DNA of 64,000 nt from Paludibaculum sp. (GCA_029973955.1 JARKQJ010000205.1:62001-126000), one strand, 5' to 3'; positions 1-9,534 are shown, counted from the first letter of the stretch. Translations and numbers: made by a program. The notes: generated by a model from the letters alone, not told the origin.

Positions 1-1
1 G

Positions 2-490
2 CCGCCGCAAAAGGCCGACGTGGCCCTGGTGCTGGCGGGGGGCTGGAAGGGCGAACGAGTGCTCTACGCAGGTGAACTGGTGCGCCAGGGCTACGTCCCT
101 TACGCGCTATTAAGCGGGCCCAGTTTCTTCTATGAGCAGCCGGAGTGCAGTTACTCCATCCCCTACGCCGAGAAACATGGCTTTCCTGTCGCCTACTTCC
201 AGTGCGCCCCGAACAATGCACGCTCCACGGGAGAAGAGGCCGCCGCCATGCTCCCCGAACTCCAGCGCCGCGGGGTGAGGAAGGTCCTCATCGTCAGCGT
301 CCGCACGCATACGCGCCGCGCGCGCGCCATCTACTCCCGTCTGCCGCATGACGGCATCGAGTTCCTCTACGCATCCGCTGAAGACCCGTCCTTCCGCCTG
401 CGGGAGTGGTACAAAACACGCGAAGGCAAGAAAGCCGTCCTGCTCGAATGGCTGAAGCTGATCACCTCCACCCTGGGTGTTGACCGATGA
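2..490 (+). CDS. YdcF-like (DUF218) protein, 5' partial
   Basis: The reading frame is open from the window edge (codons from base 2), and the first residues read PPQKADVALVLAGG, so the true start lies upstream. The ADVALVLAGG strand, the later RSTGEEA segment and the VRKVLIVSVRTHTRRA strand match the DUF218/YdcF (SanA-like) fold, a family linked to cell-envelope functions without a firmly established reaction. A GTG at base 20 could be mistaken for a start, but it falls inside the conserved first strand. The stop overlaps the start of the ABC transporter (ATGA, 487-490), so the two are probably co-translated. Family assignment is fairly secure; the biochemical role is not known. Confidence 0.75.
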   Translation, partial: PPQKADVALVLAGGWKGERVLYAGELVRQGYVPYALLSGPSFFYEQPECSYSIPYAEKHGFPVAYFQCAPNNARSTGEEAAAMLPELQRRGVRKVLIVSVRTHTRRARAIYSRLPHDGIEFLYASAEDPSFRLREWYKTREGKKAVLLEWLKLITSTLGVDR

Positions 491-2229
491 GGGAAGCCTT
501 CCGCACAGCCTGGCCCTATCTGCGCAGGTACCGCCGCGGCCTGGCCCTGGGTGGGGCCGCACTGGTGCTCAAGGACGTCTTCAGCGTCATCATTCCTCTG
601 ACGGTGAAGGCTGGCATCGACTCGCTCACTCAGCCCGGAGCGCCGCTCTCCCGCCTCTTCCTTTTCTGCGGCGCCCTTCTGCTGCTCTCCCTGCTGAAGG
701 GCTTCTTCATGTACTGGATGCGCGTGATCATCGTCTCCATCTCCAGGGATGTCGAGTACGACATGCGCAACGACCTCTTCCGCAAGCTCGTGAGCCTCAG
801 CCATGACTTCTACGGCCGCTACCGCACCGGCGACATCATGGCCCGCTCCACCAACGACCTCAACGCCGTCCGCATGATGCTCGGCCCCGCCGTCATGTAC
901 TGGGCCGAAACCTCCCTCACCTTCGTCCTGGCCCTCGCCATCATGTTCTCCGTCGATTGGAGCCTCACCCTCTGGGCGCTCCTGCCGGCGCCGCTCATCA
1001 GCCTCGTCGTCATGGTCTTCGGCCACCGCATTCACGTCCGCTTTGAGGCCATCCAGAAGCTCTTCTCCGACATCTCCTCCCGCGTGCAGGAGAGCATCAG
1101 CGGCGTCCGCGTCATCCGCGCCTACGTCCAGGAGGAAGCTGAACTGCGCCGCTTCTCCGAACTAAACCGAGCCTACATCGCCGAAAGCATGAAGCTGGCC
1201 ACCCTCTCCGGACTCTTCATGCCGCTGCTGCAGTTCCTCGTCGGGCTCACCTTCCTGCTCGTCCTCTGGATCGGCGGGCTGCGTCTGCTGGAGCACCGCA
1301 TCAGTCTTGGCAGCTTCGTCATGTTCAATACCTTCATGGGCATGCTCGTTTGGCCCATGATCGCTTTCGGTTGGGTGGTGAACCTGATGCAGCGCGGCAG
1401 CGCCTCCATGAAGCGCCTGCGCGAGTTCTACGATCAGAACCCCTCCATCGCCGCGCCCGACTCTCCGCAAGCCATCCCCGCAGGAGTTCAGACGCTGGAG
1501 TATACGGACGTCACCCTCGCCTTCGACGGCCGTAACGCGCTCGACGGCGTCGCTCTTTCCATCCCGGCCGGCGCCACCGTCGCCATCGTCGGCCGCACGG
1601 GCAGCGGCAAGTCCACGCTCGTCATGCTGTCGGCCCGCATGTTCGATCCCACTGCCGGCCAGGTGTCCCTGGGCGGCATCGACCTGCGCAACCTCGATCC
1701 CACCGAACTCCGCCGCCGCATCGGCTTCGTGCCGCAGGAAACCTTCCTCTTCTCCGCCACCCTCGCTGAGAACATCGCTTTTGGCGTAGATTCCGCCACC
1801 GCGGAGGAGGTGCGCCGCGCCGCTGAGCTCGCCGGCCTCGCCGCCGATATCGACGGCTTCCCCAAGGGTTACGAGACCGAAGTAGGCGAGCGCGGCATCA
1901 CGCTCTCCGGCGGGCAGAAGCAGCGTACCGCCATCGCCCGCGCCCTGCTGCGCGAGCCCGAAATCCTGATCCTCGACGACGCCCTCTCCGCCGTCGACAC
2001 CATCACCGAAGAGCGCATCCTCTCCGGCCTCCGCCAGTTCCGCCAGGGCCGTACCACCATCCTCATCTCACACCGCGTCTCCACCGTGCGCGATGCCGAC
2101 TGCATCTATGTTCTCGACCACGGCCGCATCGTCGAGCAGGGTTCGCACGCCGAACTCCTGGCCCAGGGTGGCTACTACGCCGACCTCCACCAGAAGCAAC
2201 TCCTCGAGGAAGAACTCGAAAGTATCTAG
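487..2229 (+). CDS. ABC exporter, fused membrane and ATPase half-transporter
   Basis: A 580-residue type IV (exporter) ABC protein: an N-terminal six-helix membrane domain (about residues 20-310) followed by a nucleotide-binding domain (about 340-575). The ATPase shows Walker A GRTGSGKST (starting near residue 369), a Q-loop in GFVPQETFLF, the signature LSGGQKQR, Walker B ILILDDALS and the H-loop LISHR. It resembles the MdlA/YheI-type multidrug or lipid exporters that work as homo- or heterodimers in the inner membrane. No second half-transporter lies beside it, so a homodimer is likely. It is coupled to the upstream YdcF-like gene by a 4-bp overlap, which suggests an envelope-related substrate; the actual substrate cannot be read from the sequence. 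Confidence 0.9.
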   Translation: MREAFRTAWPYLRRYRRGLALGGAALVLKDVFSVIIPLTVKAGIDSLTQPGAPLSRLFLFCGALLLLSLLKGFFMYWMRVIIVSISRDVEYDMRNDLFRKLVSLSHDFYGRYRTGDIMARSTNDLNAVRMMLGPAVMYWAETSLTFVLALAIMFSVDWSLTLWALLPAPLISLVVMVFGHRIHVRFEAIQKLFSDISSRVQESISGVRVIRAYVQEEAELRRFSELNRAYIAESMKLATLSGLFMPLLQFLVGLTFLLVLWIGGLRLLEHRISLGSFVMFNTFMGMLVWPMIAFGWVVNLMQRGSASMKRLREFYDQNPSIAAPDSPQAIPAGVQTLEYTDVTLAFDGRNALDGVALSIPAGATVAIVGRTGSGKSTLVMLSARMFDPTAGQVSLGGIDLRNLDPTELRRRIGFVPQETFLFSATLAENIAFGVDSATAEEVRRAAELAGLAADIDGFPKGYETEVGERGITLSGGQKQRTAIARALLREPEILILDDALSAVDTITEERILSGLRQFRQGRTTILISHRVSTVRDADCIYVLDHGRIVEQGSHAELLAQGGYYADLHQKQLLEEELESI

Positions 2230-3089
2230 CGCGGCCGCCAGCGGTACGCCGCCCGTGAATTCTCCCGAAAGTAGAGTCTCGCCGCCTCCGCGCCCTTCAT
2301 CTCGAAATACGCCTGCGCCACGTGCAGCACCTCCGCGTACGGCCCCATCAGATCGCTCACCGGCCAGTTGCTGCCATAGATCAGGCGCTGCCGGCCGAAC
2401 GTCTCCCATAGTTCGTCCAGGGCAGGCCTGTAGTACGCCGTGTCGGTGACCAGGTGGCCATCGCGCTTCCGCAACACGCCGGATACCTTGGCATACACCC
2501 GCGGCAGGCCGCGCAGCACCTCCGCGCGCACCGGCGGGTCAAACGGCATGTGGTCGATGACGATGCGAAGTTCCGGCACGCGCTCCGCGAGCCGTGCCAC
2601 ATCGGCCAGCATCGCGGCGCCGCCCAGCGCATCCAGCATCAGCCCGCGCTCTGCCAGGCGCCTCAGATCTTCGATAAACGCGGCTCTCGCCAATCCCTCG
2701 TGGATCGCCGCGGCGCCCAGCCTGATCCCGAGAAACAGCGGATTCTTAGCGAACCGCTCCAGAAGCCCTGCAAACACAGATGCTCCCGCCGGCAACCTCC
2801 CCACCAGCCCCAGCAGGAACGGATTGTCCTTCGCCAGTTCCAGCACCCACTGGTTGTCCTCCACCCACTCGCTGGCTTCCACGACGATGGTGCCGGCGAT
2901 CCCCAGCGGCCTGACCATCGCTTCGTACTCCGCCGGCAGCACCGTACGGTAGAGCACCGCCTGGCTCTTCGGCGGCCAAGGTACGCCCTGCGGCCTGCCG
3001 GGATCGTAGAAGTGAGTGTGCGTGTCGATGATCCCCAGGCCCGCCTTCGCGGTGCCCGCCGCCAGTGCCACAAATTCCCTGCGCCGCAT
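2226..3089 (-). CDS. Amidohydrolase family 2 protein (TIM-barrel hydrolase)
   Basis: The product is related to the amidohydrolase_2 / L-fuconolactonase group of metal-dependent hydrolases and lactonases. The metal-binding HxH motif lies in IIDTHTHFYDP near residue 24, the barrel strand carries IVIDHMPFDPP, and the last metal-site segment is RLIYGSNWPVSD. The ATG at 3089 gives MRRREFVALAAG, a Tat-like twin-arginine start; an in-frame ATG at 3101 adds four residues. The leader is unusually short and runs almost straight into the HxH motif, so export is doubtful. It is divergent from the LacI regulator at 3143 and overlaps the end of the ABC gene by 4 bp tail to tail. The substrate is probably a sugar lactone or related compound, by family inference only. 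Confidence 0.75.
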   Translation of the reverse strand: MRRREFVALAAGTAKAGLGIIDTHTHFYDPGRPQGVPWPPKSQAVLYRTVLPAEYEAMVRPLGIAGTIVVEASEWVEDNQWVLELAKDNPFLLGLVGRLPAGASVFAGLLERFAKNPLFLGIRLGAAAIHEGLARAAFIEDLRRLAERGLMLDALGGAAMLADVARLAERVPELRIVIDHMPFDPPVRAEVLRGLPRVYAKVSGVLRKRDGHLVTDTAYYRPALDELWETFGRQRLIYGSNWPVSDLMGPYAEVLHVAQAYFEMKGAEAARLYFRENSRAAYRWRPR

Positions 3090-3142
3090 CACGCCGGCCA
3101 TGGTAGCAGACGCGCCGCCCGCTGTAAGATACAGGCATTGCC

Positions 3143-4153
3143 ATGAATCTCGAAGAAGTCGCCCGCCGCGCCGGAGTCTCCACCGCCACCGTCTCGCGCG
3201 TGCTGAACAACCTCGATGTCGTGCGTAGCGCCACCCGCACCAAAGTCCTCAAAGCGGTAGCTGACCTCAACTATCACCCCAATCTGCACGCCCGCACGTT
3301 GGCCGGAGGCAAGAGCCATACCATCGGCATGATCGCCTCCAACATGGAGAACCCCTTCTTCTTCGACATCTTCCGCGCGCTGGAAGCCGAGGCCCTCCGC
3401 AGCGGCTACGATGTCGTCGTCTCGAACACCGACTACGATCCCGAGCACCTCGTGCGCAGCGTCCGCCTCATGATCGGGCGCCGCGTTGCCGGGCTGGCCA
3501 TGGTGGTCTCCGAGATGGATGAAACGCTGGTGGACGAACTGGCTGCTGCCGGCATCCCGTGTGTCTTCTACGACGTGGGCGCGCCGCGCGAGCATATCTC
3601 CAACATCCGCGTGAACTACCGCGCCGCCATTGAATCGCTGGTAAAGACGCTACACGCCCAGGGCCACCGCCGCTTCGCCTTTCTCGGCCACCACTCCGCC
3701 CTGGGCCCCACCAGCGAGCGCGAGCGCGCCTTCACCAAGAGCATGGTGAAACTCGGTTCCGGCGTCGAGTGGCGCACCGTGGCCGACCGCGACGGACTCG
3801 ACGGCGGATGCCAGGCAGCGCGTCAACTCCTCAACAGCGGCTTCCGCCCCACCGCCATCGTCTGCGTGAACGACTTCACCGCCGTCGGCGCCCTCCGCGC
3901 TCTCCGCGAGCAAGGCCTGCGCGTGCCCGCGGACGTCTCCGTCACCGGGTTCGACAACATCCTTCTCTCTGAGTATTGCGACCCGCCCCTCACCACCGTG
4001 GACATTCCGCGCGCCGACATCGGCCGCCTGGCCTTTGAAGCGCTGGCGCCGGCCAACGATCGTCAGCCGGCGCCAGGTCGTGAAATTGTCATCGAGCCGC
4101 GCATCCTGCTGCGAGGCTCCACCGGCGAGGCCTATTCGCGCAGGAAACCGTGA
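3143..4153 (+). CDS. LacI family transcriptional regulator
   Basis: A 336-residue regulator with the classical N-terminal LacI helix-turn-helix (LEEVARRAGVSTATVSRVLN, residues 3-22), the hinge region (ARTLAGGKSHTIG) and a periplasmic-binding-protein-like effector domain with the C-terminal SVTGFDNILLSEYCDPPLTTV segment. It binds DNA as a dimer and responds to a sugar or sugar acid. Divergent from the amidohydrolase and convergent with the secreted propeller/GH2 pair, so those are plausible targets. A TAAGAT box at 3125-3130 lies only 12 nt before the ATG, and no Shine-Dalgarno is visible, which implies a very short or absent leader. The 3' end overlaps the neighbouring minus-strand gene by 22 bp. 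Confidence 0.92.
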   Translation: MNLEEVARRAGVSTATVSRVLNNLDVVRSATRTKVLKAVADLNYHPNLHARTLAGGKSHTIGMIASNMENPFFFDIFRALEAEALRSGYDVVVSNTDYDPEHLVRSVRLMIGRRVAGLAMVVSEMDETLVDELAAAGIPCVFYDVGAPREHISNIRVNYRAAIESLVKTLHAQGHRRFAFLGHHSALGPTSERERAFTKSMVKLGSGVEWRTVADRDGLDGGCQAARQLLNSGFRPTAIVCVNDFTAVGALRALREQGLRVPADVSVTGFDNILLSEYCDPPLTTVDIPRADIGRLAFEALAPANDRQPAPGREIVIEPRILLRGSTGEAYSRRKP

Positions 4154-6195
4154 TACACGCCCATGTAATAGGGCAGCAGGTAGATGGCGCCGTCGCCCAG
4201 TGAGCGGCCCGCTCCGCGATAGTCCAAGGCCCAGGGGTCGTGGTTCCAGTGGCCCACATAGCGCTCATCGATCGGCAGCACTTTGCCGTTGTTGCGGTAG
4301 CCCGTCTGCCGCGCGCCGCCTTCGCGCACGTTCGGCGCCAGCGGAATGATGTCTTTCCGGTGTGAGTTCTTCACGCCCCAGTCGATGCGATCCATCGGGA
4401 GACGCTGCAGAGAGTCCAGCGACTCTTCCAGCCACGGCCCGCGCGCCGACAGATCCTGCTCCCCGTATGCGTCGTGGTACTTCCCACCCTGCGCCATCGC
4501 GGCGTACATGAAGTTGAAGAGCGGGTTCAGCTCCGGCTGTTCGTTCTGGTAGTGGCAGTGGAAGCCCATCAGGTACTTCTCGCGCAGGTCCGGATCCTTC
4601 TCGTACTTCAGAAGGTTGTAGTAGTTCATGAAGATCATCTCGTCGTCGCTCTGATTGCCCGCGCCGGCGCCCAGGTGCGTCTTGACGATCATCGCGTTGG
4701 CCGCGTAGTCGTGGCGCTGAATCAGGCGGTCGTACGCCTCCGCGTACTTCTTGTCGCCCGTAATGTGCTCCGCCACCTTCAGGTACGCCAGAATGCTGAT
4801 GGAGTTCATTCCGCGTTCCTGCCAGAAATCCTTCCCTTCGTTGAGGGACTCGGGATTGAAGATCGCCCAGCGCGTCGGCTCGCCGTCGTGATCCACCAGC
4901 GTGAAGTTGTGCACCAGCAGGTGGTCCGTCAATGCCGCCACGTGCTCGCGCACGGCTTTCCTGTCGTCCTCGCTCTTGGCCACCAGGTCGTAGTAGAGCG
5001 CGTAGAAGAAGTAGTGGCCGTCGAGTTCGTCGGAACTGGTATCGGTCTTCCAATACCACTTGCCGTCGGCGCTGACCGGCCAGCGCGGCTCGAAGATCTT
5101 CCAGCGGTGGTCACGCTCCGCCTGCGTCGCACGGTCGCGCGCCGCGTTGTCGTGATCGTTCGGGTTGCGGCCCGAGGTCGGCAGGATGGAGCGTGCCACG
5201 AAGCCCTTCGGCGCCGGATGAGCGCCGCCCTGCGTCACCGTGCCCAGGAAGCGCAGCGCTTCGAAAGCCTGTTTGGCGCGCTTCTGAGACTCCGCGCTGC
5301 CCGTGGCGCCAAACGCGAAACACTCGCCCGCGCCGTACATCGACGTCCACAGTCCGTCGTTGTCGCTGTCCACCTGCGTGTACTCGCTCACGTCGCCCGG
5401 CCTCTTCAGCACCACCGGATGCACGTACTGGTAGGGCGTGCGGCGGTGGCGCTTGTCGATCTCGTCTTCAAACCATTTCGCCTTCGCCGCCAGCGTCATC
5501 GGCTTCCGTTCGATCACGGCCAGTCCAGCCGGCGTGGCGATCCACGCATCGCCGTTCGCCGCTACCGCAATCGCGCGCACTTCATCGGCCGGCAGCCAGC
5601 GCAGTCCCTGCCGGTACTCCCAAACCTTACCGTCGAAGCGGATGGCGCCCACCTTCGTGCCGAACCACACCACGCCTTCTTCGCCCGCCGCCACACACGT
5701 AAAGTCGTCGTAGGGCAGCCCTTCAGCGCCCGTGTAGAGCGTCCACTTGCCGTTCTCTTCCACGCCAGCGCCCTGCGGTGAGGCGAACCACAACCGGTTC
5801 TTCGCATCGAACGCCACGCCGCGCACGTCCACCGGAGCCCAGCTGCGCTTCCCGTCCGTGGGGAAGGTGCGCTCCCAGTTCTTGCCCTTGGAAACGAAGA
5901 GCCCGGCCGGCCGCGCGTCGGCTTTGCGGCCATCCTTGGCCTGAGCGATGCTGCTCTTCGCAGGCGCGGCTTTGGCCGCGGTCCATTTGCCGTTCGACAG
6001 GGTCACGGCGCCTTTGGCCGTCACTGCCGTCACCTCGCCCGCGGCCGAGATGCGGACGTCCGTTACATCGTTCGATGGCAGGCCGTTCTCAGTCGTGTAG
6101 AACACCCGCGACTGCGCCTGGAAGGTGCCCGTCCTGATCGACGGTGTTTGGGCCGCCAGCGTCATGCCGGCGGCGAGCATTACCATGAGTCTCAT
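4132..6195 (-). CDS. Secreted protein: beta-propeller repeats plus alpha/alpha-barrel-like domain
   Basis: 687 residues with a signal peptide (MRLMVMLAAGMTLAAQ). Residues about 30-225 contain repeats of the two-component-regulator propeller type (for example FYTTENGLPSNDVTDVRI, LWFASPQGAGVEENGKWTLY, VWFGTKVGAIRFDGKVWEY, AWIATPAGLAVIE). The remaining ~450 residues are helix-rich with repeated Trp/Tyr/His motifs (SYHFFYALYYDLV-like, YLKVAEHITGDKKYAEAYDRLI), typical of an (alpha/alpha)6 barrel like those of glycosidases and epimerases. No histidine kinase or response regulator follows the propeller. Start overlaps the end of the GH2 gene by ATGA (6192-6195), so the two are translationally coupled and probably act on the same polymer outside the cytoplasm. 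The catalytic activity is not assigned. Confidence 0.7.
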   Translation of the reverse strand: MRLMVMLAAGMTLAAQTPSIRTGTFQAQSRVFYTTENGLPSNDVTDVRISAAGEVTAVTAKGAVTLSNGKWTAAKAAPAKSSIAQAKDGRKADARPAGLFVSKGKNWERTFPTDGKRSWAPVDVRGVAFDAKNRLWFASPQGAGVEENGKWTLYTGAEGLPYDDFTCVAAGEEGVVWFGTKVGAIRFDGKVWEYRQGLRWLPADEVRAIAVAANGDAWIATPAGLAVIERKPMTLAAKAKWFEDEIDKRHRRTPYQYVHPVVLKRPGDVSEYTQVDSDNDGLWTSMYGAGECFAFGATGSAESQKRAKQAFEALRFLGTVTQGGAHPAPKGFVARSILPTSGRNPNDHDNAARDRATQAERDHRWKIFEPRWPVSADGKWYWKTDTSSDELDGHYFFYALYYDLVAKSEDDRKAVREHVAALTDHLLVHNFTLVDHDGEPTRWAIFNPESLNEGKDFWQERGMNSISILAYLKVAEHITGDKKYAEAYDRLIQRHDYAANAMIVKTHLGAGAGNQSDDEMIFMNYYNLLKYEKDPDLREKYLMGFHCHYQNEQPELNPLFNFMYAAMAQGGKYHDAYGEQDLSARGPWLEESLDSLQRLPMDRIDWGVKNSHRKDIIPLAPNVREGGARQTGYRNNGKVLPIDERYVGHWNHDPWALDYRGAGRSLGDGAIYLLPYYMGVYHGFLRE

Positions 6196-9100
6196 TTGGA
6201 AACGACCTCGAATTCGTAGATGTTCTCGGAGATTACCTTGCCCTGCGCATCGACGATTTCCGCGCGCAGTTCGTAGTTGCCCGGCGCACCGGCAGTCCAG
6301 GCCGCCGCGCCCACTTTGATCGAAGAGTCCGCAGCCAGCGATACCGGCAGCGATCCCGTCTTCACTGCCGCCTGGCCCGCCTGCTGGATCTGCCAGCGCA
6401 GCGTGGCCCCGTTCACCGCCTGCCAGGTGTCATTCGCCGCCCACAAAGTGCACGTGAACGGCTCGCCCGCTTTCCACTTGTCGCGGTCGTACTGGAAGAG
6501 CGCCGCTACGGGCGCAAAACTGCGCCGCACCGTGTCGTAGACCTTTGTCGGCCTGCGCTCGAAGTCGATCGCCGCCATCGTCACCGATGGCCAGATGTCG
6601 ATCGCATGGAAGTGCAGAATGCCGCCCGAACCCTCGCTCTTGCGCTGCCGCGAGCGCTCCAGCGCGATCTGGAACAGCCGCGACACATACGCCTGCGTCT
6701 TCGGGATGTACTGCTCCATGGTGAGCCCCGCCGGGTCGCCCCAGGCGCGGAACGCCTCCATGATCTGCAGCCGCCGCCACTCCCACTCATCGCGATGCTC
6801 CAGGATCGGCCACTGGCCGCCCATGAACTTCTTCAATGTCTCGAAGTTTGGCAGCGACGTCGCGCCCAGTTCGCTGACGAAGTTCTCCGTCATCTGCGTG
6901 TAGTCCCACACCGAGCCGTTGTACCAGCCGTGATAGACGTGGCTGTCGCCGAACCGCCCGGTGGAGCGCACCACCGGCCGCCGCTGCGGGTCCAACAGGA
7001 ACGGCCGCGGCGCCAGGTGTTTGGTGATCTCCGTGTAGTTCTCAAAATCTTCTTCGTCGCTGGTCGCCCACAGCGCCACCGACGGATGGTTGCGCACGTA
7101 GCGCAGATGGTTGTCGTACAGCGGCGCCGCGTGCTGCGCGAAGCCGCGGTCGTGCGGATACCAGGCCTCCAGGAAATCCTGCCACAGCAGCACGCCGCGC
7201 TCATCCGCCAGATCGTAAAATTCGCGGCTGGAGAAGTGGCAGTGGATGCGGATCATGTTGATGTTCATGCCCAGCATCAGGTCCATGTCCCGCTCGTACT
7301 TCTCTCGCGTCATCTCCGACATGTACAGGTGGTAGTAGTAATTCGTTCCGCGGATGAACATCTTCCTGCGGTTCAGGTAGAAGTCCCAGCCGATCTTCTC
7401 AATCTCACGGATGCCCACCGGCAGGCTCCTGCCGTCCACCGCGCGGCCGTTCGAATCCAGCAACCGGATCTCCAGCGTGTAGAGGTTCGGCTTTCCGTGG
7501 TCCCGTGTCCACCACAACTGCGGCTTCGCCACCGGAATCACCACGCGCTCCGTCACCGGAGATACCACCTGCACCCGCTCCCCCTGGAAATTGCGCGGCG
7601 ACAGCGTCAGTTGATACTGATAGCCCGGCAGTGCGTTCTCCTCCGCCAGGTCCACTTCCACCTTCGCGCCCGTGCCTTCCAACCGCGGATTCACGGCCAC
7701 GTCGGTGATACGCGCCAGTTCGCCCGCCTTCACGCGCACGCTGCGCGTGATGCCGACCGGCGTAATGTCGTCCGGCTTCTGGTCCACCGCCCCGTATGCG
7801 CCCTTGATCGTGTATGGCCGGTGCTTCCAGTAGTAGCTCACGGGCGTCCACACACGCACCACGATCTGATTCTCCTTCCCCACTTTGGCCCGGTCCGTCA
7901 CGTCGAAGTCGTAAGGATCGATATAACCTTCGTGCCGGCCCACGAACTCGCCGTTCAGATAGACGTCTGCGTAGTAGTCGGTCGCTTCAAACTCCAGCCG
8001 CAACTGCTTGGCCTGAAATCGCTCCGGCAGCCGAAAGGAACGCCTGTACCACCACTCCTTGTAACTCACCCACTCCGCTTCGCGCGAATAGAGCTGCTTC
8101 TCTTCCAGCCATTGCACGTGCGCCGTCCCCGGAACCTTCACTCTCTTCCAACCCGATTCAGGCTGCCCAGCGCCCTTCTCGGCCCACATCAACTCCCACT
8201 CGCCGTCGAGCGAGAAGGAGTCCTGCTCAAAAGGGGAGGCCGCCCCCGTTCCAATCTTCGCCTCCACTTGCCGTTCTGCCGCCGAGGTGGCCTGTGCAGC
8301 CCCGGCCTTCGGCCCCGACACCTGCGCCAGCACCGGCTGCCGCAGAGTGCGGTTCTCTTTGCGCGCCTCCAATACCGTCTCGATCCCCGCCCACTTCGGG
8401 AACGTGATGGCGATCGACGCCACCCCAGCGGCCTTCTTTGCCAGCAGGCGCCGCGACCCGGCCCCCGTCCAGTTCAGTTCGCCGTCCAGCGCCACGATGC
8501 CCAGCGCGCCGTAATCTTCCTCCCGCTGGTAATAGACGATGTGCCCGCCCGGCAGCTTCGCCCACGCGCGCGGCTCAATCCGGTTCGGCTCCATCTCCCG
8601 CTCGCCCGGGCCGGTCGGGCCCGTGTACTCCGATCCGCCCAGGCATCGGTTGAACGGCACATACGGCGACGCCGACAAACTCGCAAACCGGAACCCGCCT
8701 CCCGCCTTCCACTGGAACGCCGCGCCCCCCGCTGTGAAAGTGATCTCCCACGTCTCACCCGCGCGGGTCAGCCGCAGCCGTCCCCGCAGCGGCCCCGTCT
8801 CCAGCAACTCGACATTCGTGAATCCGCCCTTGCCGCCCAGCGTCGTCCAGCCGTCATTCTCGCCATCGATCCCCGGCACCACGGGCGGAATGATGCTCCG
8901 CGCTTGTGCCGTGTCCTCGTGGATGTCTCCCTTGAGCGCCTCTTTCGTTTCCGGCGACGTTTCAACCAGGTTCAGCTGCTTGTGCGCCGCCGCCCGCAGC
9001 GAGTACACCTCGACTAACGCGCCCGCCTTCGTGTCGATCACCCCCCGGAAGAACGCGTTGCCGAACTCCACCCGGCTCAGGCCCACTCTTCTCAATACGA

Positions 9101-9413
9101 TCGGATTCACAAACCGCCCCTGCGGCGCCGTGCAGCACGTTACCTTGTACTCCGGCAACTCACCCGGGATCAGCGACACAGGAAACAGCAATTCGCCGCC
9201 CGCCACCTGGTGCGGCACCTCTCGCCCCGCCGGGTCCACCACCATGTAGCCCGCGCTTTGCCCACCCACTTTCGACAAAGGCACGGACGCCACTTCATTC
9301 GTCCGCCGGTAGAGCCCCGTCGGCTCTTCGATGCGCACCGTCCATGTTGAAGCGGCAGTCGCTGTCCCCAGCGTCACCGCGGCGCAGCCCAGCAAAATCA
9401 CGCCTGTTCGCAT
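6192..9413 (-). CDS. Large secreted glycoside hydrolase family 2 protein
   Basis: The ATG at 9413 begins a signal peptide (MRTGVILLGCAAVTLG, cleaved near TATAA), giving 1073 residues; an upstream in-frame ATG at 9473 would put 20 non-signal residues in front. Residues about 25-380 form an N-terminal beta-rich region outside the GH2 core. From about residue 398 the GH2 order is clear: sugar-binding jelly roll (FSLDGEWELMW ... LRLEFEATDYYADVYLNGEFVG), Ig-like domain, TIM barrel with NMIRIHCHFSS, then a C-terminal beta sandwich. The usual acid/base context (N-E) reads WATSDEEDFENY (about residue 784), and the nucleophile candidate is the Glu of FVSELG (about 846). Likely a beta-mannosidase, exo-glucosaminidase or beta-galactosidase-type enzyme; specificity is open. 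Confidence 0.82.
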   Translation of the reverse strand: MRTGVILLGCAAVTLGTATAASTWTVRIEEPTGLYRRTNEVASVPLSKVGGQSAGYMVVDPAGREVPHQVAGGELLFPVSLIPGELPEYKVTCCTAPQGRFVNPIVLRRVGLSRVEFGNAFFRGVIDTKAGALVEVYSLRAAAHKQLNLVETSPETKEALKGDIHEDTAQARSIIPPVVPGIDGENDGWTTLGGKGGFTNVELLETGPLRGRLRLTRAGETWEITFTAGGAAFQWKAGGGFRFASLSASPYVPFNRCLGGSEYTGPTGPGEREMEPNRIEPRAWAKLPGGHIVYYQREEDYGALGIVALDGELNWTGAGSRRLLAKKAAGVASIAITFPKWAGIETVLEARKENRTLRQPVLAQVSGPKAGAAQATSAAERQVEAKIGTGAASPFEQDSFSLDGEWELMWAEKGAGQPESGWKRVKVPGTAHVQWLEEKQLYSREAEWVSYKEWWYRRSFRLPERFQAKQLRLEFEATDYYADVYLNGEFVGRHEGYIDPYDFDVTDRAKVGKENQIVVRVWTPVSYYWKHRPYTIKGAYGAVDQKPDDITPVGITRSVRVKAGELARITDVAVNPRLEGTGAKVEVDLAEENALPGYQYQLTLSPRNFQGERVQVVSPVTERVVIPVAKPQLWWTRDHGKPNLYTLEIRLLDSNGRAVDGRSLPVGIREIEKIGWDFYLNRRKMFIRGTNYYYHLYMSEMTREKYERDMDLMLGMNINMIRIHCHFSSREFYDLADERGVLLWQDFLEAWYPHDRGFAQHAAPLYDNHLRYVRNHPSVALWATSDEEDFENYTEITKHLAPRPFLLDPQRRPVVRSTGRFGDSHVYHGWYNGSVWDYTQMTENFVSELGATSLPNFETLKKFMGGQWPILEHRDEWEWRRLQIMEAFRAWGDPAGLTMEQYIPKTQAYVSRLFQIALERSRQRKSEGSGGILHFHAIDIWPSVTMAAIDFERRPTKVYDTVRRSFAPVAALFQYDRDKWKAGEPFTCTLWAANDTWQAVNGATLRWQIQQAGQAAVKTGSLPVSLAADSSIKVGAAAWTAGAPGNYELRAEIVDAQGKVISENIYEFEVVSK

Positions 9414-9469
9414 GGCCGTTGCTCCCGTTGCCTGCCTCCCGGGCGGTTGTATACGATTGCCCGGTGTGT

Positions 9470-9489
9470 CCAATATAGCGTATCATTGG
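9470..9489. promoter_or_regulatory. Imperfect palindrome in divergent promoter region (possible operator)
   Basis: Between the GH2 gene and the aminotransferase lies CCAAT-N10-ATTGG with a central CG pair. LacI-family operators typically have a central CG in a roughly 16-20 bp palindrome, and a LacI regulator is encoded at 3143. The inner positions match poorly, so this is only a candidate. Confidence 0.25.
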
Positions 9490-9534
9490 TAAAAAAGTGA
9501 AACGACACTTCAGAAAATAGTTAAGGAGCCTGCC

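Noticed and set aside
6606-9017. 803-codon open frame on the plus strand across the GH2 gene
   Set aside because: It is antisense to a clearly coding gene, is rich in Arg, His, Pro and Gln as expected of a GC-rich shadow frame, and shows no domain.
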